A stretch of DNA of 64,000 nt from Candidatus Uabimicrobium amorphum (GTDB lineage: Bacteria; Planctomycetota; Uabimicrobiia; Uabimicrobiales; Uabimicrobiaceae): assembly GCF_009002475.1 (NCBI RefSeq), contig NZ_AP019860.1, positions 1,116,001 to 1,180,000 on the forward strand. Reading direction: 5' to 3'. The notes under the pieces were generated by a model. The model was not told the origin of the DNA and ran no database searches. It saw only the letters and a list, made by a program, of their open reading frames with translations. Shown in pieces: positions 32,711 through 41,122 of this stretch. Numbering within the stretch: the first letter of the stretch is position 1; every line of letters starts with the position of its first letter. Made by a program: the position numbers and the translations under genes.

Positions 32711-34882
32711 CTATTTTTTTAATTTTCCAAATAAGCCTTTGAATCCTGTGAGAACTTTCTGTACTTTTTGCTGAGAGACATCGTCTTTCTTCTCCATAAC
32801 AGAAAATTGTTGTTGAATTTGGCTTAGTTGCGCGAGAATATTGCATAACTTCTCGTTTTCCTGGGTCTCATTGCCATTTTCTTTTTGTTCACGAAGCTCT
32901 TTTAGAGTCTTATTTACCATTTCAAAGAACTGATTTATACCAGCACTCGCTTGTTCTTTAAAGCTTTTTTTCAAGTTATCAACCGCTGTCGTTTCTACTT
33001 CGTCAAGTTTTTTGCGTACATTGCCTTCGAACTCATCAAAAACAACTTTTGCTGGTTTGGTATAAAATTTACCAATGAAACCTTTGCACTTGTCGAGAAA
33101 AGGCGCAAAGTGTTTGGCCAAAGGTATGGAAGCGGCAAGACCGATAATCCCTCCGATACTAAGAGCCACAAGGGAGGCTGAGTTTACTCCAACAGCAGGT
33201 TTCACAAATGGTTCGAGAATACTCCAGCCAGATCCTCCACAGATACTGGCGACAATGTAAGTAATCCCACCATGAAAAATGAAGTCAAATGTGCGGTCAA
33301 GGTAGCCAGCACCGCTTATTTCACCTACGTTGACGGCTCCCGCATTTGTATCGAGAACTATATTTTTAAAAACAGCTTGGTTTTGTAATTGTTCCGAGAT
33401 TTCACTTTGTGCTGTTTCGGTTATTTTTTCTAATTCACCAACAAATCCTTGGTAGCGTTGTCCGAAAAGTCGGTTGAAGGCAGACACCTGAGATTTTATT
33501 TCTTTCAGTTGTCTCTTACTCAGACGATAAATATTTTTCTCGGCATACTTCTGTTTTACTTCGCCAAGCGCTTGATTGATATCATCGTTCATTACTGCGG
33601 ATTTAAGCTCTCGGTACAATTCAAGTATTTTTAAACTTGCGCGGTCGGCAATCATTTCCGTTAGTTGAATTGTTTTTTGTTGCTGTTGCTCTTCTGCGGC
33701 AATATTGCGTTCAATTTCTTCCAAGCTCTGTTGTAGCAAGGTCTGGCGATCTTTTACCATTTTGACAAGGCTATTTAAAATAAGTTGCCCTTTGAGTAAG
33801 TAATCGGCAAGCATACTTTGCCCGCGGTGACTAGTTAAAAAACCATAAAGATCTTTTTTGAATAGCATAAAACGGCTATCGTCTAGTCTTTGTTGCTCGT
33901 CGGCACTCAAGTTATTTTTTCCTGCACCATTCAAAATATCATGAGCAGTAAGTGCGCACAAACTATAGAGATGGATGTCATGGGCTTTTTTAAATTTCAA
34001 AAGTTGCTGCTCGTCTTTATTATCACCTATGGTGCGCAAAATTTCACAATGATCTTCCTCACCATAAACTTCTTTGTTTATTTCGTAAAAGCCTAGCTTG
34101 TGAAGATTTTCTAACGTTTGTGCCTCAAGAGGAATCCATGACTCTAACTTATCTTTTGGAAGATTTTGTACGAGAAACGTATTGGGAATATTTTTATGTA
34201 TTCTTTTGTAAAAACGCAATTCACCTTCGCCAAAAGGAGGGTATGTGGAAACCACTACGGCGACGTGGCACTGCATGACAAAATCAAGCGTAATTTTTTC
34301 ATGCACACTGTTCACCGCTTCTAAGCCTGGAGTGTCTACAAATACAATTTCTTTTTGCAGTGCCAAATTTGGACAACCATGGCGCACACTGTGAATGCCT
34401 TTTTCGTTATCGGGATTGTGACGAAAGTCTATGTATTCATCTTTTAGAGCGGGTTCAATGACTTCTTTTGTACCATTGTCGTAATGTACAGTACATTCTT
34501 CGATTTCAGAACTATACGTAAAATTGAGCACGCCTGTAGAAATACGTGTATTCATTGGGGAAATATACTCTCCCGCTAAAGTATTTAGCAGAGTACTTTT
34601 TCCGGCTTTAAATCGACCAAAAACACCAAGTAAAAACTGACTTTCTTGTAAGTTATTTGCATAAAAATACAAATTTCTCAGTAAATTCTTCTCTGCCTCT
34701 ACTAGGTTTTGTTGATTATTGATTTGATGGAGTAGATTTTTTTTGTCTTGAATATTGACATTACCAGAAAAAACGTGATTGGCAACCAAATCGATAAGTC
34801 CATAAAACTGCGAAGACAAGGCCTGTCTGCTTTCGTTGAATTCATCGAACATTTTTCCTACTTCAGGAGAACTATCAACCAT
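32711..34882 (-). CDS. Bacterial dynamin-like GTPase
   Basis: This 723-residue protein has a helical N-terminal neck and then a dynamin-type GTPase domain. Its P-loop GRFKAGKST is at 89-97, with a switch I region ISTGVL near 114 and switch II VDTPGLEAVN. Long helical stalk segments rich in Gln, Glu and Lys follow. Around residues 540-600 hydrophobic stretches (GGITYIVASICGG, VALSIGGIIGLAASIPL) form a likely membrane paddle or hairpin. Such proteins remodel or repair bacterial membranes. AGGA precedes ATG 34882. A stable hairpin lies in the leader just upstream. No second dynamin gene is adjacent, although many bacterial dynamins are encoded in pairs. Confidence 0.85.
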   Translation of the reverse strand: MVDSSPEVGKMFDEFNESRQALSSQFYGLIDLVANHVFSGNVNIQDKKNLLHQINNQQNLVEAEKNLLRNLYFYANNLQESQFLLGVFGRFKAGKSTLLNTLAGEYISPMNTRISTGVLNFTYSSEIEECTVHYDNGTKEVIEPALKDEYIDFRHNPDNEKGIHSVRHGCPNLALQKEIVFVDTPGLEAVNSVHEKITLDFVMQCHVAVVVSTYPPFGEGELRFYKRIHKNIPNTFLVQNLPKDKLESWIPLEAQTLENLHKLGFYEINKEVYGEEDHCEILRTIGDNKDEQQLLKFKKAHDIHLYSLCALTAHDILNGAGKNNLSADEQQRLDDSRFMLFKKDLYGFLTSHRGQSMLADYLLKGQLILNSLVKMVKDRQTLLQQSLEEIERNIAAEEQQQQKTIQLTEMIADRASLKILELYRELKSAVMNDDINQALGEVKQKYAEKNIYRLSKRQLKEIKSQVSAFNRLFGQRYQGFVGELEKITETAQSEISEQLQNQAVFKNIVLDTNAGAVNVGEISGAGYLDRTFDFIFHGGITYIVASICGGSGWSILEPFVKPAVGVNSASLVALSIGGIIGLAASIPLAKHFAPFLDKCKGFIGKFYTKPAKVVFDEFEGNVRKKLDEVETTAVDNLKKSFKEQASAGINQFFEMVNKTLKELREQKENGNETQENEKLCNILAQLSQIQQQFSVMEKKDDVSQQKVQKVLTGFKGLFGKLKK

Positions 34883-34903
34883 TTTTTTTCCTTTTTGTTG
34901 GTG

Positions 34904-34929
34904 AAGTCCTTGTCGCAAGACAAGGACTT
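34904..34929 (-). promoter_or_regulatory. Stable hairpin in the leader of the dynamin-like gene
   Basis: Perfect 11-bp stem (AAGTCCTTGTC and complement) closed by a four-base loop, 21 bases upstream of the ATG at 34882. It has no T run. It could shield the ribosome site or stabilise the mRNA; no function is proven. Confidence 0.45.
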
Positions 34930-35033
34930 TACTAGGAGTGCTGGGATAAATTTGTCCAGCAACTTGTCGAATTGTAAGTTGTTAATTGACAAAGTCGTAT
35001 GTTTGCCGTATAATAGTGTGTAAATATCGTTTT

Positions 35034-36662
35034 TTAGTTACCGAGAAATGGATAACGATAATCTGTAGGAGGACAAAAAGCCTGTTTGATTGATCGTGGA
35101 GAAACCCAACGAATCAAGTTGAGATATGATCCGGCTTTATCGTTTGTACCTGAACCACGACCTCCACCAAATGGTTGTTGTCCTACAACAGCTCCTGTAA
35201 CTTTATCATTTATATAAAAGTTTCCGGCGCTGTCACGTAAATTTTCATATGCAGTTTCTACTGCATATATATCTGAAGCAAAAATACCTCCTGTAAGACC
35301 GTACTCAGAGGTAGAGCCGCAAAGTTCGAGTGTTTCTTCATATTTATCGTCTGCATAGACATAAACAGTGAGAACGGGTCCGAAAATTTCTTGAACCATT
35401 GTTTCATATTGTGGATTTTGTGTTACAAGAATTGTCGGTTCTACGAAATAGCCTTTGCTGTTGTCACAGTTTCCTCCAACGAGAACTTCACAATCTTCGG
35501 CTTTTTTCGCTCTGTCAATATAGCCAGATATTTTTTGGTAAGAAAGATCATCTATGACCGCACCCATAAAGTTAGAAAAATCCTCTACATCTCCTACTTT
35601 AATCGTCGGAACTTCTGCAGTAAGTATGTCCTTTAGTTGTGACCACATACTTTGCGGTATGTATGCGCGAGAGGCCGCAGAACATTTCTGTCCTTGAAAT
35701 TCAAAGGCTCCACGAATCATCGCTGTTGCAACGGCTTGAACGTTGGCAGATTTATGTACAAACATAAAATCTTTTCCACCAGTTTCGCCAACAATACGCG
35801 GATAACTATCGTATAGATCGATATTATTTCCCACAGCTTTCCAAATAGCACGGAAAACACTTGTGCTACCTGTGAAATGAATTCCGGAAAGATGGCGACT
35901 TTTGATGACTTCTTGGACAAATTCTGCGCCATCAGCTGGTAACATATTAATAACACCTTTTGGTAGACCAGCCTCTTGCAAAATTTGCATCAAGAAATGC
36001 GATGAAAATATCGATTTAGGAGAGGGCTTCCATAGGATTACATTACCCATCATCGCCGGAGCTATACACAAATTTCCAGCAATCGCGGTGAAGTTAAAAG
36101 GAGTGATCGCCAGAACAAAACCTTCTAAAGGTCTATATTCTAAACAATTCCAAATACCTTGAGAAGAGATAGGTTGGTCTTGATAGATTTGCTCGGCATA
36201 CTTTACATTGAAACGCAGAAAATCGATAAATTCACAAGCGGCATCGATCTCGGCTTGGTGACATGTCTTACTTTGTCCAAGCATCGTTGCGGCATTTAAA
36301 ACGTCTCGGTATTTGGTAGAAATAAGCTCAGCTGCTTTTAAGAAAATAGATGCACGATGATGAAAAGGAGTTGTTGACCATTTTTTACGGGCATTCAAAC
36401 AAGAATCTATAGCTTTTTGTGCGTCTTGAGTACTGGCATGGTGAAATGTCGCCAAAACATGTTGGTGGTCATGAGGGCACCTTACTTCGCGAATATCTTG
36501 CGAGTGGTGAGCTGTGTTATCAATCACCATCGGAATTTCTATTTTTTCTTGCTTTAATTCTTGATACTTTTTTTGTAAACTTGCTCTTTCTTGTGAACCA
36601 GGTGCGTAATTTTTCACTGGCTCGTTGTATGGTTGTGGGATATTAAAATTTCCAAAAAGCAT
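35034..36662 (-). CDS. L-glutamate gamma-semialdehyde (P5C) dehydrogenase
   Basis: This 542-residue NAD-dependent aldehyde dehydrogenase resembles the eukaryote-type ALDH4 group that oxidises glutamate semialdehyde to glutamate in proline and arginine breakdown. The start MLFGNFNIPQPYNEPVKNYAPGS and its length fit that group. The Rossmann part has ITPFNFTAIAGNL and FTGSTSVF. The catalytic Glu is in GETGGKDFMFVH and the catalytic Cys in FQGQKCSAASR. The C-terminus has QPFGGGRGSGTNDKAG. AGGA precedes the ATG. No proline dehydrogenase is in the window; FTCD 4 kb away also yields glutamate, so both feed the same pool. Confidence 0.9.
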   Translation of the reverse strand: MLFGNFNIPQPYNEPVKNYAPGSQERASLQKKYQELKQEKIEIPMVIDNTAHHSQDIREVRCPHDHQHVLATFHHASTQDAQKAIDSCLNARKKWSTTPFHHRASIFLKAAELISTKYRDVLNAATMLGQSKTCHQAEIDAACEFIDFLRFNVKYAEQIYQDQPISSQGIWNCLEYRPLEGFVLAITPFNFTAIAGNLCIAPAMMGNVILWKPSPKSIFSSHFLMQILQEAGLPKGVINMLPADGAEFVQEVIKSRHLSGIHFTGSTSVFRAIWKAVGNNIDLYDSYPRIVGETGGKDFMFVHKSANVQAVATAMIRGAFEFQGQKCSAASRAYIPQSMWSQLKDILTAEVPTIKVGDVEDFSNFMGAVIDDLSYQKISGYIDRAKKAEDCEVLVGGNCDNSKGYFVEPTILVTQNPQYETMVQEIFGPVLTVYVYADDKYEETLELCGSTSEYGLTGGIFASDIYAVETAYENLRDSAGNFYINDKVTGAVVGQQPFGGGRGSGTNDKAGSYLNLIRWVSPRSIKQAFCPPTDYRYPFLGN

Positions 36663-36769
36663 GCTGTTTCCTTTAGTAAATTTTTGAATAAAAGTAAATC
36701 ATTGTGCCATTTTATTCTAAGTGTTTGTTGCTTTCAATTAAAATTTTACTTGTCACTACGGAGAAAAAA

Positions 36770-38428
36770 ATGTCAGAAACCAAAACATTGCGAAGTGTTT
36801 TAGGAGAACAAGTGAACATACCTAAATCGTATACGCGTTATTTAGATTGTTCGGTTGTCTCTCAACAACAAAAAAACATATTCATAAAAACTCCAAAAGG
36901 GAATACTCTCATTTTTAAAGTAGAGGGTAATTCTTTGAAGAAACTCACAGCAACAAGTCATATGGACATTCAAAACAGTGAAGACAACAATACAATTAAT
37001 AAAGGCATAAACACATCGACACCAGCATCAGCATCTGTATCCAAAGATGTTAACGACTTGCAAAAACAAATGGAAAGTGTAAAAGATGTAAACAAAGCAA
37101 TTCCTGACTTACAGAAAAGGATAGAGGCTTTAGAAAAAATTCCACAGCAGGATATTGTCTTTATTAGTAGTAATGAATGGAAGTCTGTGCAAGAACAGCT
37201 ACAAAAGAATAGCGAGTACCAACAAAAAAACAGCGAGTATCAGCAACAAAACAACGAATACCAGAACCAGAATAGCGAGTACCAACAAAAAATTACGGCA
37301 CTGGAAGAACGTTTGCTAAAATTAGAAGAGAAACTGTCATTACTTGAAAGTAGTTCTTCGAAATCAGAGACCATGCAAAAAGTAGCGCGTGGATCCGCCA
37401 AAGCCGCGGTTGTTGGATCTAAATTTTTATGGCAACACCCACGTGTATTTGCCGGAATTGTTGCCGCACTATTCCTGATGATATGGCAACCATGGTCATA
37501 TTTCGGTGGGACAGGAAACGAAAACCCGAATGGGTACACCGGCCAAAATTTGGGAAAACGCAACACCAATTACATCATCAAAAAGAACTCTTCCAGTACA
37601 TCTAATAATACTTCCTCGCGTAAAAGTCAGCATCATAAAACAGAAGATGACGGCAACTATCTCTCTCCACAAGATCGTCGTTATGCAAAAGAAATCAAGG
37701 AAGATAATAGTTCGCAACTAAGGGATTGGGTACGTAAACTCAAAGGTCTTCCTCCGAAAGAGCGCGAAAATGAAATTCGCAGTATGGGGAGTTCTACAGA
37801 TCCTATGACAGGTAAAGTGCTGATTGCGATGCTCGCTGATCCTCAAGTTACCTGGGTGGCTGTTAACACTTTGGGGGAAAAGCGTTACCGCCAAGCGGTA
37901 CCATTTTTAGTGGAAGTTCTCGAAGATAAGAATCGCGAAGACTATGTACGAGCCGAAACTTGTACTAGTTTGGGAATATTGGGAAATCCTTTTACGGCAA
38001 AACTGCTGAAAAAAGTTTTTATGGATACACAAGAAAATGAAGATGTGCGTCTAAATGCTGGATTGGCACTTGGAGTAATTGGAGATGCAAATGTTAGTCC
38101 TGATTTACTCGAAGTTGTATTCAACAGCCAGAATCCTGCCATTCGTCAAGCGGCGATCACAACTCTGGGCAAGTTTCAATATCCAGCAGCAATAACTCCC
38201 ATTACCGATGTAATGAACGCAACAGAAGATATTGATTTGAAACGTGCTTGTATAGATGCGTTGGGGCAGATGAGACGTAAAGCCAATGATGTTGCTCCTA
38301 CTCTAGTAAATATGCTCGAAAAAGGCGACCCTGATCTTGAGGACAATCTAAAGGCATCTTTGCGCAATCTTCTTTCACGACTAAAGCCGGAGTTGCAAAA
38401 GCGAGTTTCGGAGATGATACAGGAGTAA
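36770..38428 (+). CDS. Coiled-coil, membrane-anchored HEAT repeat protein
   Basis: This 552-residue protein has an N-terminal globular part (1-75), a Gln/Glu-rich coiled coil (about 85-195) with near-identical NSEYQQ units (about 144-175), and one hydrophobic segment (FAGIVAALFLMIWQPWSYF, near 225-243). A Ser/Asn-rich linker and about six HEAT-like repeats (roughly 330-545) such as VRLNAGLALGVIGD and AIRQAAITTLGKF complete it. The NSEYQQ units form a simple repeat at DNA level. ATG 36770 is preceded by GGAG. It is monocistronic with a strong terminator. Function unknown; HEAT repeats usually bind proteins. Confidence 0.8.
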   Translation: MSETKTLRSVLGEQVNIPKSYTRYLDCSVVSQQQKNIFIKTPKGNTLIFKVEGNSLKKLTATSHMDIQNSEDNNTINKGINTSTPASASVSKDVNDLQKQMESVKDVNKAIPDLQKRIEALEKIPQQDIVFISSNEWKSVQEQLQKNSEYQQKNSEYQQQNNEYQNQNSEYQQKITALEERLLKLEEKLSLLESSSSKSETMQKVARGSAKAAVVGSKFLWQHPRVFAGIVAALFLMIWQPWSYFGGTGNENPNGYTGQNLGKRNTNYIIKKNSSSTSNNTSSRKSQHHKTEDDGNYLSPQDRRYAKEIKEDNSSQLRDWVRKLKGLPPKERENEIRSMGSSTDPMTGKVLIAMLADPQVTWVAVNTLGEKRYRQAVPFLVEVLEDKNREDYVRAETCTSLGILGNPFTAKLLKKVFMDTQENEDVRLNAGLALGVIGDANVSPDLLEVVFNSQNPAIRQAAITTLGKFQYPAAITPITDVMNATEDIDLKRACIDALGQMRRKANDVAPTLVNMLEKGDPDLEDNLKASLRNLLSRLKPELQKRVSEMIQE

Positions 38429-38482
38429 GATAAGAATTTGAGTTGAAATTATACACCAAAGAAACTATAATTTTCCCCTGGG

Positions 38483-38525
38483 TTACTAAGGCGTATGAAA
38501 GGCAAATACGTCTTAGTAATTTTTT
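38483..38525 (+). terminator. Intrinsic terminator after the HEAT repeat gene
   Basis: A 14-base stem with one mismatch (TTACTAAGGCGTAT / ATACGTCTTAGTAA), loop GAAAGGCAA, is followed by six T. It begins 55 bases after the stop at 38428. Confidence 0.85.
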
Positions 38526-38528
38526 ATA

Positions 38529-38575
38529 TAGGGCGTGCCATCCATTAAATTTTGTTTAATGAATGACGCGCCCTA
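38529..38575. repeat. Short palindrome related to the 19.3-kb MITE-like element
   Basis: Arms of about 21 bases, TAGGGCGTGCCATCCATTAA and an imperfect complement ending CGCGCCCTA, enclose five bases. The ends match the 164-bp element at 19303-19466, so this may be an internally deleted derivative. The rest of 38429-38803 shows only the terminator and a TATAAT box at 38776-38781 upstream of ftsH. Confidence 0.65.
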
Positions 38576-38803
38576 GGTATCTTAATTTGAATGCTACTTG
38601 ACAAGGCGTGTATTATTTTAATGACACAAAACAAAATCAAACACTACTTGTAGAAAAGTAGTATTTGTTATATTACTGGTGTAGGTTGAATAAAATTTCA
38701 ACTAGCACGGGACATTACAATACTAAATATACCCACTTGCAGATAGTATGCACACGTGTATTTATTACCATAAATTATAATTTAAAGTCAACGGATATGT
38801 ATT

Positions 38804-40987
38804 ATGCGCCCCACGAACAAAAATGAAAATAGGTTTTCTTTTTTTTACTTTGTGTTACTACTCACGATCATTTTGCTGATTCAAATATTATTTTTTAAAC
38901 GCAATGTTGATCGTCTGACATATGGCCAATTTAAGCAATATGTACAGCAAGAGCACCGTATTCAAAGATGTATTATCTCGCGAACATCTATACACGGGAA
39001 ATATATCAAAGACGAAAAACTGTGGAAGCAATTTGTAGAAAAAATCAAAGCAAACCCTGAAATTATCAAAGACGAAAAACTAAAAAAAGAAACCTTCAAA
39101 ACAATCATTGAAGATAAAAAAGGTATAGGAAAATTTACAACTACGCGCGTTTACGAAGATCCTAAACTCGTGGAACTGCTTGAAAAATATAATGTTAAGT
39201 TTGAAGGAGAGATGGAGAACTACTGGGGAGCAATGTTTTTCACTTGGGGACTTCCCATTATTCTCATCATCATATTCTTCATTATACTTATGCGGCGTAT
39301 GAACAGTTACGGACGCGATGTGATGTCCTTTGGGAAAAGTCGTGCCAAAATTACTGCCGAAGAAGATACCAAAACAACTTTTGAAGAGGTGGCCGGTTGC
39401 GATGAGGCCAAAGAAGAACTCAGTGAAATAGTCGCATTTTTAAAGTCTCCCGGAAAATTTGAAGAGCTAGGAGGTAAGATTCCTAAAGGAGCGTTGTTAG
39501 TTGGTCCTCCTGGTACAGGTAAAACACTGCTAGCTCGTGCTGTTGCAGGTGAAGCAGGAGTACCGTTCTTTAACATATCGGGATCAGAATTTGTAGAGAT
39601 GTTTGTTGGTGTGGGGGCTTCCCGAGTGCGTGATTTATTTGCGCAAGCGAAAGCCAAGAGCCCATGTATTATCTTTATCGACGAAATTGATGCTGTTGGT
39701 CGTCACCGTGGAGCAGGTCTAGGTGGTGGACATGACGAACGCGAGCAAACTTTGAATCAACTGTTGGCGGAAATGGATGGTTTCGAATCAAGTAAGGGTA
39801 TTATCATACTTGCTGCAACTAACCGTCCTGATATTTTAGATCCAGCGTTGTTACGTCCTGGACGTTTCGATCGACAGGTTGTCATTGACCAACCCGATGT
39901 ACGCGGTCGCGAACAAATTCTCAAAATACACTCCAAGGGTAAGCCCTTGGCCGATGAGGTAGATTTGAAGACCTTAGCGAGAAGAACACCCGGTTTTTCA
40001 GGAGCTGATTTAGCGAATGTGATGAATGAAGCAGCATTACTTGCCGCAAGAAAAGATAAAACTGAGATCCAACAATCAGATATAGCGGAAGCGGTAGAAA
40101 GAGTAATGGCAGGTCCTGAAAGACGTAGCCGTCTTATCTCAGACAAAGAAAAAGAAAATACTGCTGTTCACGAATGCGGACATGGAATTATCGCTGTTCT
40201 TCATCCCGATTCGTATTCTGCCGTACACAAGATCACAATTATTCCACGTGGTCGTGCTCTGGGCTATGTATTGCAAATGCCTAACGAAGATAAACTTTCG
40301 CAGAGCAAGGAAGAGTTACTGGCAAATATTTGCATGGCTCTTGGTGGAAGAGTTGCGGAAGAGATTGTGTATAATCGCCTGACCACCGGTGCCGCAAACG
40401 ATTTGCAACAGATTACAAATATTGCACGCTCTATGGTGGCTAAGTACGGAATGAGTGAGGAAATGGGACCTATTGCTTATGAAAAAGATTCGGGTCATGT
40501 GTTCCTCGGTAAATCTCAAAATGAACGCAACAGTTATTTTAGCGAAGCGACTTTGAATAAGATAGATGCTGAAGTACAAAAGCTTGTAAATAATTGTTAT
40601 CAAAAAGCAAAAGATATCCTCACCGAGAATCGTCAAATTTTGGATACGGCAACGAAGATATTGCTTAAGCGTGAGAGTCTCGAAGGCGCTGAGTTTTCGG
40701 AGATTGTCCACAAAATTAAAAATGGTGAAAATGTCGATGCCTATTTCGAGGAGCCCGCAAACTCTTCTGCAAAAGAAAAAGTAGCGGAAGCGGAGAAGGC
40801 AAAAGCCGAGGCGGAGAAAGCAAAAGCCGAAGCGGAGAAAGCAAAAGCCGAAGCCGAAAAAGCAAAAGCCGAAGCGGAGAAAGCAAAAGCCGAAGCCGAA
40901 GCTCAGAAAGCAGAAGTTGAAGCTGGAACAGAGGCAGAAGCTGAGAAAACCGAAGAAAATACAACAGAAAAAGACGACAACGAATAA
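38804..40987 (+). CDS. ftsH: ATP-dependent zinc metalloprotease FtsH with repetitive C-terminal tail
   Basis: This 727-residue protein has two N-terminal helices (about 15-30 and 143-165) around a periplasmic domain, then the AAA module with Walker A GPPGTGKT, Walker B IIFIDEID and the second region of homology [20 protein letters not shown]. The protease has HECGH as the zinc site. FtsH forms a membrane hexamer that degrades damaged or regulatory membrane proteins. After the usual end, residues about 655-715 form an unusual tail of heptads AEKAKAE repeated about six times, encoded by 21-bp DNA repeats. The ATG has only a weak ribosome site. FtsH commonly works with SPFH proteins such as those encoded 8 kb away. 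Confidence 0.96.
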   Translation: MRPTNKNENRFSFFYFVLLLTIILLIQILFFKRNVDRLTYGQFKQYVQQEHRIQRCIISRTSIHGKYIKDEKLWKQFVEKIKANPEIIKDEKLKKETFKTIIEDKKGIGKFTTTRVYEDPKLVELLEKYNVKFEGEMENYWGAMFFTWGLPIILIIIFFIILMRRMNSYGRDVMSFGKSRAKITAEEDTKTTFEEVAGCDEAKEELSEIVAFLKSPGKFEELGGKIPKGALLVGPPGTGKTLLARAVAGEAGVPFFNISGSEFVEMFVGVGASRVRDLFAQAKAKSPCIIFIDEIDAVGRHRGAGLGGGHDEREQTLNQLLAEMDGFESSKGIIILAATNRPDILDPALLRPGRFDRQVVIDQPDVRGREQILKIHSKGKPLADEVDLKTLARRTPGFSGADLANVMNEAALLAARKDKTEIQQSDIAEAVERVMAGPERRSRLISDKEKENTAVHECGHGIIAVLHPDSYSAVHKITIIPRGRALGYVLQMPNEDKLSQSKEELLANICMALGGRVAEEIVYNRLTTGAANDLQQITNIARSMVAKYGMSEEMGPIAYEKDSGHVFLGKSQNERNSYFSEATLNKIDAEVQKLVNNCYQKAKDILTENRQILDTATKILLKRESLEGAEFSEIVHKIKNGENVDAYFEEPANSSAKEKVAEAEKAKAEAEKAKAEAEKAKAEAEKAKAEAEKAKAEAEAQKAEVEAGTEAEAEKTEENTTEKDDNE
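40788..40910 (+). repeat. 21-bp coding repeats in the ftsH tail
   Basis: About five to six tandem units of GCGGAGAAAGCAAAAGCCGA with one more A, each coding AEKAKAE. Synonymous differences (GCGGAG, GCCGAA) show the array is not brand new. Repeat number may vary among strains. Confidence 0.8.
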
Positions 40988-41021
40988 TATTTTTTTATTA
41001 CAATGAATCGTCTGAAAAAAG

Positions 41022-41055
41022 AGTGCATCGTCTACAAAGCGATGCACTTTTTTAT
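41022..41055 (+). terminator. Intrinsic terminator after ftsH
   Basis: A nine-base stem AGTGCATCG / CGATGCACT with a nine-base loop is followed by six to seven T, 35 bases after the stop at 40987. Confidence 0.88.
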
Positions 41056-41122
41056 TTATAGCGAAAACTACGTACGAATTGTGCTTTAAGTACAGGAAAA
41101 TTTAGTGTTAGAAAGATAGAAA

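Noticed and set aside
40316-41047. Phe/Leu-rich minus-strand frame over the end of ftsH
   Set aside because: It is the complement of the AEKAKAE repeats and contains no start signal.
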